Shown piece after piece: positions 1 through 10,037 of a DNA stretch of 64,000 bases; the first letter of the stretch is position 1; every line of letters starts with the position of its first letter. The stretch lies in contig JANFNE010000019.1 in assembly GCA_024867545.1 (NCBI GenBank), positions 992,001 to 1,056,000 of the forward strand. Reading direction: 5' to 3'. The stretch comes from Phytopythium helicoides (Eukaryota > Oomycota > Peronosporomycetes > Pythiales > Pythiaceae). Position numbers and translations under genes: made by a program. A model generated the notes under the pieces. It was not told the DNA's origin and ran no database searches. It saw nothing but the letters and a program-made list of their open reading frames with translations.

Positions 1-32
1 GAACTATCCGATTTTCGATAGCCAACAACCAC

Positions 33-1574
33 TTAGGCGATTGCGTTCGGAGACTTGACCTCCACGAACTCCGGCGACTTGCCACCCGTCGGCTTGCTGT
101 GGAACAGCGCCTCAATGTCCTCCAGAAGCACGCCCTTCGTCTCCGGACAAACAAAGTACACGAACACCAAGCAGATGCAGCACAGACCCGCGAACAGGAA
201 GAACACACCGTTAATGTTCAGGTGAGGGAAGAGCTTCACCACCTCCGTCATCACAGCCCCCATGGCCCAGTTCGCAGCCGTCGACAGAGCCACACCGTAC
301 GCACGCACGCTGAGAGGGAAGATCTCGGCAGGGTAGATCCAGCAGATAGGACCCCACGAGATGGCGAAGTTGAACACGAAGAAAGCCGAGCCGATGCAGA
401 TGAGCCAGCCACCGACCTTCGGACAACCAGCGTCGTCCACGGTACCATCACACGTCGCCGTGAAGAGGATAGCAGCGAACAGGTGACCCACAATCATGCC
501 GACAGCACCGATCAGGAGCATGATGCGGCGACCATACAAGTCAACCCAGCGCATCGCAGGGATCGTACTGAGCATGTTGACCGACGACAGGAAGAAGGCA
601 GAGTAGATACCGGCGTTGGTGATGTCCTTGAAGATGAGCGCACCGTAGCTCATGATGGGGTTGATACCAGTAGCCTGCTGCAGCACCTGCAGGAACATGG
701 CGATGAGCACGCGCTTGAACACGGACGGCTCGAGGAGCTCGCCAATACCCTTGTTGGCAGCAATCTCCTCGGCAACCTGGTGACCGATCACACTCAGCTC
801 GTGCTCGATGTCGTCGGTCTGGCGAAGACGCTTGAGCACGGCGGCAGCAGCTTCCTTTCCCTTCTTCTGGTACGTCCAACGCGGAGACTCTGGCACGAAC
901 CAGATACCAAGGATAACGACGATCGGAGCAGCCATGGCCACACCGTTGGTCGTGCGCCAACCACGCTCGCGGTTCTCCACAATGATGTTGACGACGTTGG
1001 CGAGCCAAAGACCGATCACAACCGTCATCTGCATGAAACCCGAGAGCAGACCGCGCAGCTCCCTGGGAGCAGCCTCCGCACCGAAGATGGGAGCCGAGAA
1101 GGACGAGTTGCCGACACCGAAACCCTGCACGATGCGTGCGAGGTACATGGCGGTGTGTGCCTGCGCCTTGTTGAAGCACACCCACGACGTGCCGATGCAG
1201 AAGAGAATGCCGGCGCAGAAGATGGTGGCACGGCGACCGAACTTGTCGGCCACGATACCGCCGATGAAAGCACCAACGAGACAGCCCAGGTTGTACGCCA
1301 TGTTGTACCAGACCGTGAAGTCCGTCCACTCGGCCGGCAGGTCCGACGACGACGCCGTGCACTGCTCATACGTGAAGTTGTGCCAGCCGACGCAGTAGTC
1401 GTTGAGGAACGAGTCCATGATGAGTACACCGGAGGTGACACCCTGGTCGTATCCGAAGAAGAGACCGCCGAGCGCCGTGAAGACGCAGACGATGATGGCG
1501 TAGGTGCGCGTTCCCGTGGTGGGGACGTCGTCGGCTGTGCCGTTGTCTAGGTTGACGATGACACCTGCGGCCAT
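33..1574 (-). CDS. MFS sugar transporter, copy A
   Basis: A 513-residue hexose/proton symporter-type protein of the sugar porter branch of the major facilitator superfamily, expected in the plasma membrane with 12 membrane segments. Visible signatures in order: GGLFFGYDQGVTSG in TM1, a Cys-containing outer loop with the glycosylation site NFT, DKFGRR after TM2, the family motif PESPRW, QQATGINPIMSY in TM7, DLYGRR, PAEIFPLSVRA and the closing PETKG. The start is the ATG in CTACCATGGCC; the frame stays open upstream but without an ATG and runs into the core promoter. It differs from the other three copies at two clear sites (RIVQGF instead of RIIQGF, APRELRG instead of APKELRG). It is the left half of a divergent pair with copy B. 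The substrate (glucose or another hexose) is inferred from family only. Confidence 0.96.
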   Translation of the reverse strand: MAAGVIVNLDNGTADDVPTTGTRTYAIIVCVFTALGGLFFGYDQGVTSGVLIMDSFLNDYCVGWHNFTYEQCTASSSDLPAEWTDFTVWYNMAYNLGCLVGAFIGGIVADKFGRRATIFCAGILFCIGTSWVCFNKAQAHTAMYLARIVQGFGVGNSSFSAPIFGAEAAPRELRGLLSGFMQMTVVIGLWLANVVNIIVENRERGWRTTNGVAMAAPIVVILGIWFVPESPRWTYQKKGKEAAAAVLKRLRQTDDIEHELSVIGHQVAEEIAANKGIGELLEPSVFKRVLIAMFLQVLQQATGINPIMSYGALIFKDITNAGIYSAFFLSSVNMLSTIPAMRWVDLYGRRIMLLIGAVGMIVGHLFAAILFTATCDGTVDDAGCPKVGGWLICIGSAFFVFNFAISWGPICWIYPAEIFPLSVRAYGVALSTAANWAMGAVMTEVVKLFPHLNINGVFFLFAGLCCICLVFVYFVCPETKGVLLEDIEALFHSKPTGGKSPEFVEVKSPNAIA

Positions 1575-1647
1575 GGTAGCTTGTGAGAGTCGCTCGAGAG
1601 TGTCGAGACGAGTGAGGCGGTGGGAAGCTGGACTTGGTGGACGCTGC

Positions 1648-1664
1648 GCAAATTGCAGAATGAG
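1648..1664 (-). promoter_or_regulatory. oomycete Inr + FPR core promoter of transporter copy A
   Basis: CTCATTCTGCAATTTGC on the minus strand, about 75 bases before the ATG. The first half fits the oomycete initiator (YTCAYTYY) and the second half the flanking promoter element (CAWTTTNC type). The same 17-mer precedes all four transporter copies. Confidence 0.8.
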
Positions 1665-1666
1665 AG

Positions 1667-2952
1667 AGCGATGGAATGGCAAATCTCTCGGTAGAATCAG
1701 AGTCCCCGCAAGGCTACGAGAGAGTGCGTTGAGGTGGGCAATTTGAGGTGTACAGTACTATGTGTCGCGCCTTCGTGACTGACTGGACAGACAGCTGCGA
1801 CCGTCCAAGATGGTGAATGTTGCGGTGGATTCCTGAAGTTCAAGGTGTGCAACAGTGCGTTGCAGCGCCGTGTGGCACACGGTGTGCACCGGGTCAGACG
1901 GCTGGTGCCACCAATGATTTGTGGAGTAGATTTTGCGGTAGGGAAAGCTGCATAGAGACAGGAAGTTTATGCGGTCACATCGCATGTTTGGCTCATTGTC
2001 CAATTCCAAATGCAAATTGGCAATTTGCTTTTGCTTTCGTGGTGTAGAGTGACTCGGTGCATTTCGTGCATATCTGTGTGCTTGTTAGTCTATCGATGTT
2101 AGTCTATCGATTTGCTTTGCACTCTTGTACAGTATACTCTGTAACAGCAGCGTGGTATGGGAGCGAAGTGCGATTCATGCATAGGATGCCGTACCACACG
2201 ATTTGCATTGCACTATCACGAGGTGTTGTGCGATAAATGACCGATACGTGGGCGATCAGCGATAAACAGGGACGCGCCACCACAGGTTTAACTATGCATG
2301 TAAAACAGCAAAGAAACGAGCTTGAGGCATTTTAACAGTGCACCCGCAGAAAAACAATGAAGTTGACTCCTCAACGAGTGACCAAGTGAGTGATGTGGTG
2401 AGAGCTACTCAGAGTGTTCGATCAACGTGCGTGCCGTTGAGCGCATTGCTCGTCGATGGCTCGACGCCACGCGGATGCGTCGACAATCAATCAATCAAGT
2501 AGCTGTCTGACACAAACCTTACGTGTACTGTACAGTACAGGTCGGTTCGTACTTCAAGCACGCAAAGCCGGGTCAAACTTCAGGAACCTGTGAGACGTGC
2601 ACCATACTAAGCTGAAGTTTCGCCAGTGGCGAAACTGAACTTGCGCACGAAAAGGACTGCGCACCAAAATAAATCAAGTCCGTCGCGAATCGCTCGGCGC
2701 CAAGAGGGCCTGATCAAGTTGAATTTGCGGTCGAGCTCAGTCAGCAGGATGCGTTCGTCTCATCCGGTTGACGTTTGAATTCCAGTGCCGCAGAGAGTGC
2801 GGCACAGAAGGTCTCTGTTCTACAAAACACTCAACACCTTCGGAAAAAATAGAGTTGCCGTAGAGAAGCCACGGTCGAAAACTCAGTCGCGGCTGTTTGT
2901 GTGGTCAGTCGCATCAACTTGCTTGCCGTGGCTAACTTACCGCTCCACCTCT
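1667..2952. promoter_or_regulatory. shared divergent promoter region / spacer of transporter pair A-B
   Basis: About 1.29 kb with no convincing gene, lying between two head-to-head transporter genes. Its two ends differ: the copy A side reads TTGCCATTCCATCG before the core promoter, the copy B side TTACCGCTCCACC. It contains a tandem GTTAGTCTATCGAT pair near 2085-2110 and a perfect palindrome GTACTGTACAGTAC near 2525. The whole spacer reappears as its reverse complement between copies C and D. The point between bases 2003 and 2004 is the empty counterpart of the Helitron insertion at 12624-15175. Confidence 0.75.
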
Positions 2953-2954
2953 CT

Positions 2955-2971
2955 CTCATTCTGCAATTTGC
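2955..2971 (+). promoter_or_regulatory. oomycete Inr + FPR core promoter of transporter copy B
   Basis: CTCATTCTGCAATTTGC, identical to the copy A element, about 75 bases upstream of the ATG at 3045, in a pyrimidine-rich setting (CTCTCTCTCATT). Confidence 0.8.
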
Positions 2972-3044
2972 GCAGCGTCCACCAAGTCCAGCTTCCCACC
3001 GCCTCACTCGTCTCGACACTCTCGAGCGACTCTCACAAGCTACC

Positions 3045-4586
3045 ATGGCCGCAGGTGTCATCGTCAACCTAGACAACGGCACAGCCGACGACGTCCCCAC
3101 CACGGGAACGCGCACCTACGCCATCATCGTCTGCGTCTTCACGGCGCTCGGCGGTCTCTTCTTCGGATACGACCAGGGTGTCACCTCCGGTGTGCTCATC
3201 ATGGACTCGTTCCTCAACGACTACTGCGTCGGCTGGCACAACTTCACGTATGAGCAGTGCACGGCATCGTCGTCGGACCTGCCGGCCGAGTGGACGGACT
3301 TCACGGTCTGGTACAACATGGCGTACAACCTGGGCTGTCTCGTTGGTGCTTTCATCGGCGGTATCGTGGCCGACAAGTTCGGTCGCCGTGCCACCATCTT
3401 CTGCGCCGGCATTCTCTTCTGCATCGGCACGTCGTGGGTGTGCTTCAACAAGGCGCAGGCACACACCGCCATGTACTTGGCTCGTATCATCCAGGGTTTC
3501 GGTGTCGGCAACTCGTCCTTCTCGGCTCCCATCTTCGGTGCGGAGGCTGCTCCCAAGGAGCTGCGCGGTCTGCTCTCGGGTTTCATGCAGATGACGGTTG
3601 TGATCGGTCTTTGGCTCGCCAACGTCGTCAACATCATTGTGGAGAACCGCGAGCGTGGTTGGCGCACGACCAACGGTGTGGCCATGGCTGCTCCGATCGT
3701 CGTTATCCTTGGTATCTGGTTCGTGCCAGAGTCTCCGCGTTGGACGTACCAGAAGAAGGGAAAGGAAGCTGCTGCCGCCGTGCTCAAGCGTCTCCGCCAG
3801 ACCGACGACATCGAGCACGAGCTGAGTGTGATCGGTCACCAGGTTGCCGAGGAGATTGCTGCCAACAAGGGTATTGGCGAGCTCCTCGAGCCGTCCGTGT
3901 TCAAGCGCGTGCTCATCGCCATGTTCCTGCAGGTGCTGCAGCAGGCTACTGGTATCAACCCCATCATGAGCTACGGTGCGCTCATCTTCAAGGACATCAC
4001 CAACGCCGGTATCTACTCTGCCTTCTTCCTGTCGTCGGTCAACATGCTCAGTACGATCCCTGCGATGCGCTGGGTTGACTTGTATGGTCGCCGCATCATG
4101 CTCCTGATCGGTGCTGTCGGCATGATTGTGGGTCACCTGTTCGCTGCTATCCTCTTCACGGCGACGTGTGATGGTACCGTGGACGACGCTGGTTGTCCGA
4201 AGGTCGGTGGCTGGCTCATCTGCATCGGCTCGGCTTTCTTCGTGTTCAACTTCGCCATCTCGTGGGGTCCTATCTGCTGGATCTACCCTGCCGAGATCTT
4301 CCCTCTCAGCGTGCGTGCGTACGGTGTGGCTCTGTCGACGGCTGCGAATTGGGCCATGGGGGCTGTGATGACGGAGGTGGTGAAGCTCTTCCCTCACCTG
4401 AACATCAACGGTGTGTTCTTCCTGTTCGCGGGTCTGTGCTGCATCTGCTTGGTGTTCGTGTACTTTGTTTGTCCCGAGACGAAGGGCGTGCTTCTGGAGG
4501 ACATTGAGGCGCTGTTCCACAGCAAGCCGACGGGTGGCAAGTCGCCGGAGTTCGTGGAGGTCAAGTCTCCGAACGCAATCGCCTAA
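3045..4586 (+). CDS. MFS sugar transporter, copy B
   Basis: 513 residues, complete, with the same sugar porter signatures as copy A (GYDQGVTSG, DKFGRR, PESPRW, QQATGIN, PETKG). Like copies C and D it has RIIQGF and APKELRG; like copy A it has GMIVGH where C and D have GMVVGH, so it is intermediate between the two pairs. The start is the ATG at 3045 in TACCATGGCC; the upstream in-frame extension has no ATG close to the transcription start. It is transcribed away from copy A from the shared spacer. Its 3' flank to about 4850 closely matches the 3' flanks of C and D, then diverges before the palindrome arm begins. Confidence 0.97.
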   Translation: MAAGVIVNLDNGTADDVPTTGTRTYAIIVCVFTALGGLFFGYDQGVTSGVLIMDSFLNDYCVGWHNFTYEQCTASSSDLPAEWTDFTVWYNMAYNLGCLVGAFIGGIVADKFGRRATIFCAGILFCIGTSWVCFNKAQAHTAMYLARIIQGFGVGNSSFSAPIFGAEAAPKELRGLLSGFMQMTVVIGLWLANVVNIIVENRERGWRTTNGVAMAAPIVVILGIWFVPESPRWTYQKKGKEAAAAVLKRLRQTDDIEHELSVIGHQVAEEIAANKGIGELLEPSVFKRVLIAMFLQVLQQATGINPIMSYGALIFKDITNAGIYSAFFLSSVNMLSTIPAMRWVDLYGRRIMLLIGAVGMIVGHLFAAILFTATCDGTVDDAGCPKVGGWLICIGSAFFVFNFAISWGPICWIYPAEIFPLSVRAYGVALSTAANWAMGAVMTEVVKLFPHLNINGVFFLFAGLCCICLVFVYFVCPETKGVLLEDIEALFHSKPTGGKSPEFVEVKSPNAIA

Positions 4587-5193
4587 GTGGTTGTTGGCTA
4601 TCGAAAATCGGATAGTTCGTGTAGATATTTCATAGTGACAGGCAAGCTTAGCAGACGGACGTGCGGGTTACGTAGTGCTTATTCCGTTGTAGTGTGAAGA
4701 AGTGGTACATGCACGTGTCGGCCGGATGCAGGCGCAGAAATGAAGGATATTTTCTTGAGTGTTCACCTTGTTTTGATCGCGTGGCGTGTTGTTTGCCGCA
4801 ATGTTCATGTTGACTATATTGCTCAGAGTTGGTTTACTCAGCTCAACATTTGGTGCCGGTAAGGACCTGTAGTTCTGTATGAAGGATAAATCGATGGCCT
4901 GTCAGGTGCTGCAAAGGATCCGTGTGCGTCCACCCACGAGTTTGAGTGTATGAATGTGTACAAATGAAGTTAGAGCGGGTGGCATACTGGTGGTCGCAAC
5001 TTACTCTTGAGTACCATTGACCGAGGCAAAATATTTCTGCACACAAGGCAAGCGGTATCGGGCCTTCGAGTTGTGCTCGGAGGTTGCCTTCAGTCCTCAG
5101 ATTGAGGGAGTTGTTTCTGCTAAAGTCTATAGTCTCGTTGAAACAACAACCCCATGATTGGTAGTATGAGAGCGAGTTCTCAGGATTGTTTGC
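4587..5193. other. 3' flank of copy B, no gene seen
   Basis: The first 260 bases or so are homologous to the downstream flanks of copies C (minus, below 10037) and D (plus, 17147-17410), including the inverted repeat CTATCGAAAATCGGATAG just after the stop, which could form a 3' hairpin. After about 4850 the similarity is lost. No coding sequence is convincing. Confidence 0.6.
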
Positions 5194-5851
5194 CTTCAGT
5201 AATCCTTAATCACTTTTGTCGAGTCGATCGACGTCTACTCGAGATAAGGTATCAGTTAGGTCTCTGTGAGCGAATCGGTCTGGTGTTGCTGCTAGAATTA
5301 CGCTGGCACTTCAATTCGTGCAGGCGCCTTCGTCGGTGCCCAAGCCTTCACGACGCAACTGCGACTCATGAGCTTAATCAAGTATGAGCTGATACACCCC
5401 TGCAAGTCTTCATTTGCCAGTCGACCAAGTGTCAATAGTTGATTGAGCTCAACTTGCACTTGGGACTGAGATGGGTTCACTCCGTACTGTAAACCTGATC
5501 CTGGAACGAGTGTTATTGAAGTGGACGAGCTGACGCAATTGCCCCACCGAAGTGCTCAGCACTAGCAATCACGCCCACTCGATGAATCTCCGAGCCTCTC
5601 TAGCGCCTCAAAGCACAGTCGAACCCCATCGACGCTCTCATTAGTACCCACAGACTGATCCAAAATGGTGACAACTTGTTCAGCTGCTCGTTCGAATGGT
5701 GCGCGCGCGCTACGATTGCGCGCTGCGAATGCGACCAACCACGCCTACCTACCAAGCCAAAACTACACACAAAACAGGAGCCTCCGTCCGCTCATAGCCG
5801 ACTGGCAGCCGACGATGCAAGCTCGCCCGCGTGCCCGTCGTGCGGAAACCT

Positions 5852-7384
5852 TCACGGCTCCGACTCCTCCCAGTTCAGCGTGCGCTGCACCGCCTTGTTC
5901 CACTGGTGGATGTAGTGCGCACGCTTCTCCGCCTCCATGTCGGGCTCCCACGTTGCGCTCACCTGCCAGTTCTCGCGCAGCTCCTCCACCGTCTTCCAGA
6001 AACCCACAGCCAGACCAGCGGCGTACGCAGCGCCGAGCGCCGTCGTCTCGGCCACCACCGGACGCACCACCGGCACGTTCAGCACGTCCGACTGGAACTG
6101 CATCAGCGTCTGGTTCACCACCATGCCGCCGTCCACCTTGAGCTTCGTCAGGTGCACGCCACTGTCGCCCTCCATGGCGGAAACGACCTCCTGCGTCTGG
6201 TACGCAGTCGCCTCCAGCGCGGCACGCGCAATGTGCTCGCGCGTAGCGTACGACGTCAGACCCACGAGCACACCGCGAGCGTCATCACGCCAGTGAGGCG
6301 CGAACAGACCAGAGAACGCAGGCACGAGGTACACGCCGCCGTTGTCCTTGACCTGCTTCGCCAGGTCCTCCACCTCCGGCGCGCTGCTGATCATCTTGAG
6401 GTTGTCGCGCAGCCACTGGATGAGCGCGCCGGCGTACGAGATGGAGCCCTCGAGCGCGTACACGGCCGGCTGGTCGCCGATCTTGTAGCCGAGCGTCGTG
6501 AGCAGGCCCTTGGTGGACGGCGTGGGCGTCGTGCCCGTGTTCATCATGAAGAAGCAGCCCGTGCCGTACGTGTTCTTGGCCTCACCAGGCGAGAAGCACG
6601 TCTGGCCGAACAGAGCGGCCTGCTGGTCGCCGAGGTCGCCCGCGATGGGGACGCCCGCCAGCACGGACGAGTCGGCCGCCTTGGCGTACACCTCGGACGA
6701 GGAGCGGATGGCCGGCAGGATGCTCTTGGGGATGTTGAGGCACGCGAGGATGTCGTCGTCCCACTGGAGCGTCTCGAGGCTCATGAGGTTGGTGCGCGAG
6801 GCGTTGGAGACGTCCGTGACGTGCACGCCGCCGTTGACGCCGCCGCTGAGCTTCCAGATGAGCCACGTGTCCATGTTTCCGAAGAGCACGTCTCCGGCCT
6901 CGGCCTTGGCGCGCAGCCCGGGCACGTTCTCGAGCAGCCACATGATCTTGACGGCCGAGAAGTAGGTGGCGATGGGTAGGCCCGTGACGGCGCGGAAGCG
7001 GTCGCCGCCCGTGCCCGGGAATCCCGCGCCCTCTCCGTTCTTGAGCCGGTGCACGATGTCGGCCGTGCGCGTGTCGTGCCAGACGATGGCGTTGTAGAGC
7101 GGCTTGCCCGTGTGCCTGTCCCAGACCATGGCCGTCTCTCGCTGGTTGGTGATGCCGACGGCCGCGAGCTGCGAGAGCGCGATGCCCTTGCTGGCGAGCG
7201 CCTGCGAGACGCACGTGTCCACGTTGGCCGTGATCTCCTCGGGGTCGTGCTCGCACCACCCTGGCTGCTGGTAGATCTGCTTGTGCTCGAGCTGGTGCGT
7301 GGCCACAATGTTGCCCGAGTGGTCGAACGCAATGAAGCGCGAGCTGGTCGTGCCCTGGTCGATGGCGCCGACGTACGTGGCCAT
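5852..7384 (-). CDS. GK: glycerol kinase, left-arm copy
   Basis: A 510-residue FGGY-family carbohydrate kinase; phosphorylates glycerol to glycerol 3-phosphate with ATP, the entry step of glycerol use for glycolysis and lipid synthesis, normally cytosolic or at the mitochondrial surface. Visible: the N-terminal phosphate-binding motif [48 protein letters not shown], the substrate/FGGY region [17 protein letters not shown], and [10 protein letters not shown] near the C-terminus. Length is typical of the family. The ATG at 7384 is chosen because the motif follows immediately and the open upstream extension has no ATG. It differs from the right-arm copy at only three conservative residues that I could find (Asp/Glu twice, Ala/Ser once). 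Confidence 0.97.
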   Translation of the reverse strand: MATYVGAIDQGTTSSRFIAFDHSGNIVATHQLEHKQIYQQPGWCEHDPEEITANVDTCVSQALASKGIALSQLAAVGITNQRETAMVWDRHTGKPLYNAIVWHDTRTADIVHRLKNGEGAGFPGTGGDRFRAVTGLPIATYFSAVKIMWLLENVPGLRAKAEAGDVLFGNMDTWLIWKLSGGVNGGVHVTDVSNASRTNLMSLETLQWDDDILACLNIPKSILPAIRSSSEVYAKAADSSVLAGVPIAGDLGDQQAALFGQTCFSPGEAKNTYGTGCFFMMNTGTTPTPSTKGLLTTLGYKIGDQPAVYALEGSISYAGALIQWLRDNLKMISSAPEVEDLAKQVKDNGGVYLVPAFSGLFAPHWRDDARGVLVGLTSYATREHIARAALEATAYQTQEVVSAMEGDSGVHLTKLKVDGGMVVNQTLMQFQSDVLNVPVVRPVVAETTALGAAYAAGLAVGFWKTVEELRENWQVSATWEPDMEAEKRAHYIHQWNKAVQRTLNWEESEP

Positions 7385-7386
7385 GG

Positions 7387-7501
7387 CTGGTGGGGGAACA
7401 ACGGAAGAGCGAGGCGGAGCGGGCGGGGCTTGCGGCGGACGCGGCCAGTTGGGAAGTGAGCTGGTCGAAGCAGGCGCGGCGGGGGACGACCGTCCACTTA
7501 C
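7387..7501 (-). other. possible 5'-UTR intron of glycerol kinase (left copy)
   Basis: On the minus strand, CCA|GTAAGT at 7501 and CCCACCAG at 7387 bracket 115 bases ending two bases before the ATG, with a pyrimidine-rich 3' end. The right arm has the same structure at 19681-19795. The splice sites are good but there is no reading frame to test them, so this is an inference. Confidence 0.4.
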
Positions 7502-10037
7502 TGGACGCGAGATGTTGCGACAGCCAATCAGCGCGCGTCTTTTAAACTCTAACGGCGCGTCCGCCCAGTGGAAGCCGAGCGGACGCAACGTAGCCGACGC
7601 GACGTCCACTCAGAGGACGCAACAGAGGACGCAGATTAACGCAACTCAGCACGCGGCGGCAGAGCAGCGCGCGTCCGCCGCCGCCACCGCCAGAACAGAG
7701 TACTGAAACGCGTTAGTGATGAGCCGACATCACGCCGCCACCACGCGCGCCGCTGGACGTGCTGCGCTGGGCGTTGAAGCTTCCGGCTGGGGGATGCGCC
7801 GCCCAAGTTCAAGTCCAGCGCTTCGCCAGTCAACGCGGCCGCTCTCTGTCCGGCGCCGCTGAGATTCGCAGAACGCGGTGGGATTTGAGGCCACAGCCCT
7901 CCGACAGTCTCATATCAGTACACCGTGTTTTCGCACACATGCGCCGCGCCGCCGCCACCTCCGCCACGAGCAAATCACATTGACAAGCCACGCCCCGATC
8001 AGCACACGCCGCACTTGGGCTCGCCGCAATGCTCGCTGCTCTCGCTTCGCAGCGGCTGGCGAGGATATCGCAGTCAGCATGCGCGCAGAGACTCGGCCGC
8101 CGTCAGCAGCACTGCCAACTCGCTGCGATGGCGACGGACGGCGTCATGATGATTCGCAGCCATCGAAGAGAGAGCGAGAGAGGAAAAGGAAGGGGGAAAG
8201 TCACTCGGAAGGCCCGAGGCGAGCTTCACGCTGCAAACGCGCCAACTGCAACGGATGGGCGGAAAGCTGTGTGCTCTCTGCGTGCGTGAGCAAGCAGCCG
8301 CCGGATGGGTGCACCCACATTCCGAGTATTCCGTGAGCAGTGTGTGCGTGCACGCAGTGGACAGCTCCGCCGCGCTCGGATCTCTGCATCCGCGCAACAG
8401 TTGGATGGACCGTGAACACTCGACCCGGACGCCTGAGATGGGATACCACTCCGCTCCCTCCTGCGTGCATGCATGGCATGCTTGCACTATTAGAACGGGT
8501 CGATGCAGTGCGCTGTGAAGTGGGTGCTCGCCTCGATAGCGCCCCGCCTCTCCTACGAGGCTCGCTCGCCAAAGCAAAAGTGCCTCGTTCTGGGGTGGAT
8601 GGACGTAGCATTTCTGCTTGTCGCGAGCTGCTTCGAGTCTCGATGACGAGCTGCGCTCGACGGGGTGTAAAATGAAAGTTGGCGAGAGGAACGACGTGGC
8701 GATGCTCGGCTGCAGAAGATAACGTATCGGATAGGCGGTAGCCGGCGGGCGAATCGGTCCGACTCCGAGCGATCGTCACTCCGACTGAGTAGTGTTCTGT
8801 ATGGCACCCGAGAGATGACAACCGTCCAAGCAGACAGCGATGACGACAACTCCGGCTCATCTGCCTCTGGCAGTTATCTCTTGACAACGCTTGACGCAGT
8901 CATCCGGTCGATCAAACCTCATGCCGAAACTCGGTCTGCATTGACAGCGAGAGCTTGCAGATTAAGCCGTCGTTTAACACCACCGGATCGCAGCATGTTT
9001 CTACTGCATTCAAACCTCAACTTTGACAGGATCCGTGCAGTCTGCGTAATCTCCAAGCACTGTAGTTCATTTGCACGTTCGCCGCAAACAACAACCAGTG
9101 TCCTTTACTCCGAGTATGCGTTTGAGAATCTGATCTGTTTTGCATGCACTCAGGTGCCGTCAGTACAGTACAGACACCAAGTGGGGGTTGTCGTGGCTCG
9201 GCCCGCGCGTCAACAGTGTGATGCTCTCGTTTGCGATGACGACAAGCTGCGACCTCGGTGCTTTTTGTCGGAGAAGTATCACCCATCATGCATGATTGCA
9301 TTTGTTTTTTGCCTACAGTAGCGTCCAGCGCAGATCTGGCTCAGAGCACAGAGGTGCAGTAGTGTAGGTGGTATCCGCAGCGATCCCAGCGGCGGCTGGT
9401 CGACTAGCTTTGTGTGCTGCCCATCTAGAAACCCGACGACCTCAGTTCACATCAATGAATTTTCTCTACGAATAAGAGGGACATTTGCATGGAGAACAGT
9501 TTCCTTGTGGGAATTGAATAGAATAGTCCGTTCGCGGTTTCTTGCATGGCGTCAAGCAGCAAAACAACTAAGGCTTAGTATTCCCGCCAAGCACTCAGCT
9601 GTGCTGATTGTTGTCAGTGTCTGAACTATGATTGACTGTTGTCTGATCAACGCACCCGAAGATGTATATCGCTTTACTGAATCTCCATTACGGATTGACG
9701 GCAGCAGTTTCTGTGACCTTGACCGTCTTCACGCATTCTTTTGGCAACCTTTATGCTACTGGTACCGGCTGCAAATGTTGAGCTGATCAAACCAACTCTA
9801 AGCAACATAGTCAACATGAACATTGCGGCAAACAACCCGCCACGCGCTCAACACAAGGTGAATACTCAAGAAAATATCCTTCATTTCTGCGCCTGCATCC
9901 GGCCGCCACGTGCATGTAGCACTTCTTCACACTACAATGGAATCAGCACTATGTAACCCGCACGTCCGTCTGCTAAGCTTGCCTGTCACTATGAAATATC
10001 AACACGAACTATCCGATTTTCGATAGCCAACAACCAC
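7502..10037. other. non-coding interior of the left palindrome arm
   Basis: About 2.5 kb between glycerol kinase and transporter copy C. The first few hundred bases are GC-rich with repeated GAGGACGC-type motifs and are probably the glycerol kinase promoter. Several open frames of 80-230 codons occur, but their lengths and frames are not kept in the matching sequence of the right arm, and differences between arms there include many amino-acid changes and indels. I see no supported gene. Confidence 0.6.

Noticed and set aside
99..1550. 483-codon open frame antisense to transporter copy A (also antisense to copies B, C and D)
   Set aside because: Its His/Glu/Arg-rich translation is what a GC-rich, third-position-biased gene gives on the opposite strand; it follows the transporter exactly and has no family features.
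33..1682. 549-residue version of the transporter with an extra 36 residues at the N-terminus
   Set aside because: The extension has no ATG and runs through the core promoter and leader; the same holds for the other copies.
5831..6979. Long open frames antisense to glycerol kinase, 382 codons here and 422 codons at 20083-21351
   Set aside because: Shadow frames of a strongly biased coding sequence.
8815..9321. 168-codon frame (MTTVQADSDDDNSGSS) and its 182-codon partner at 17822-18370
   Set aside because: Several amino-acid changes occur in the first 60 codons although neighbouring true genes are almost identical between arms, and the ends differ; it behaves like non-coding DNA.
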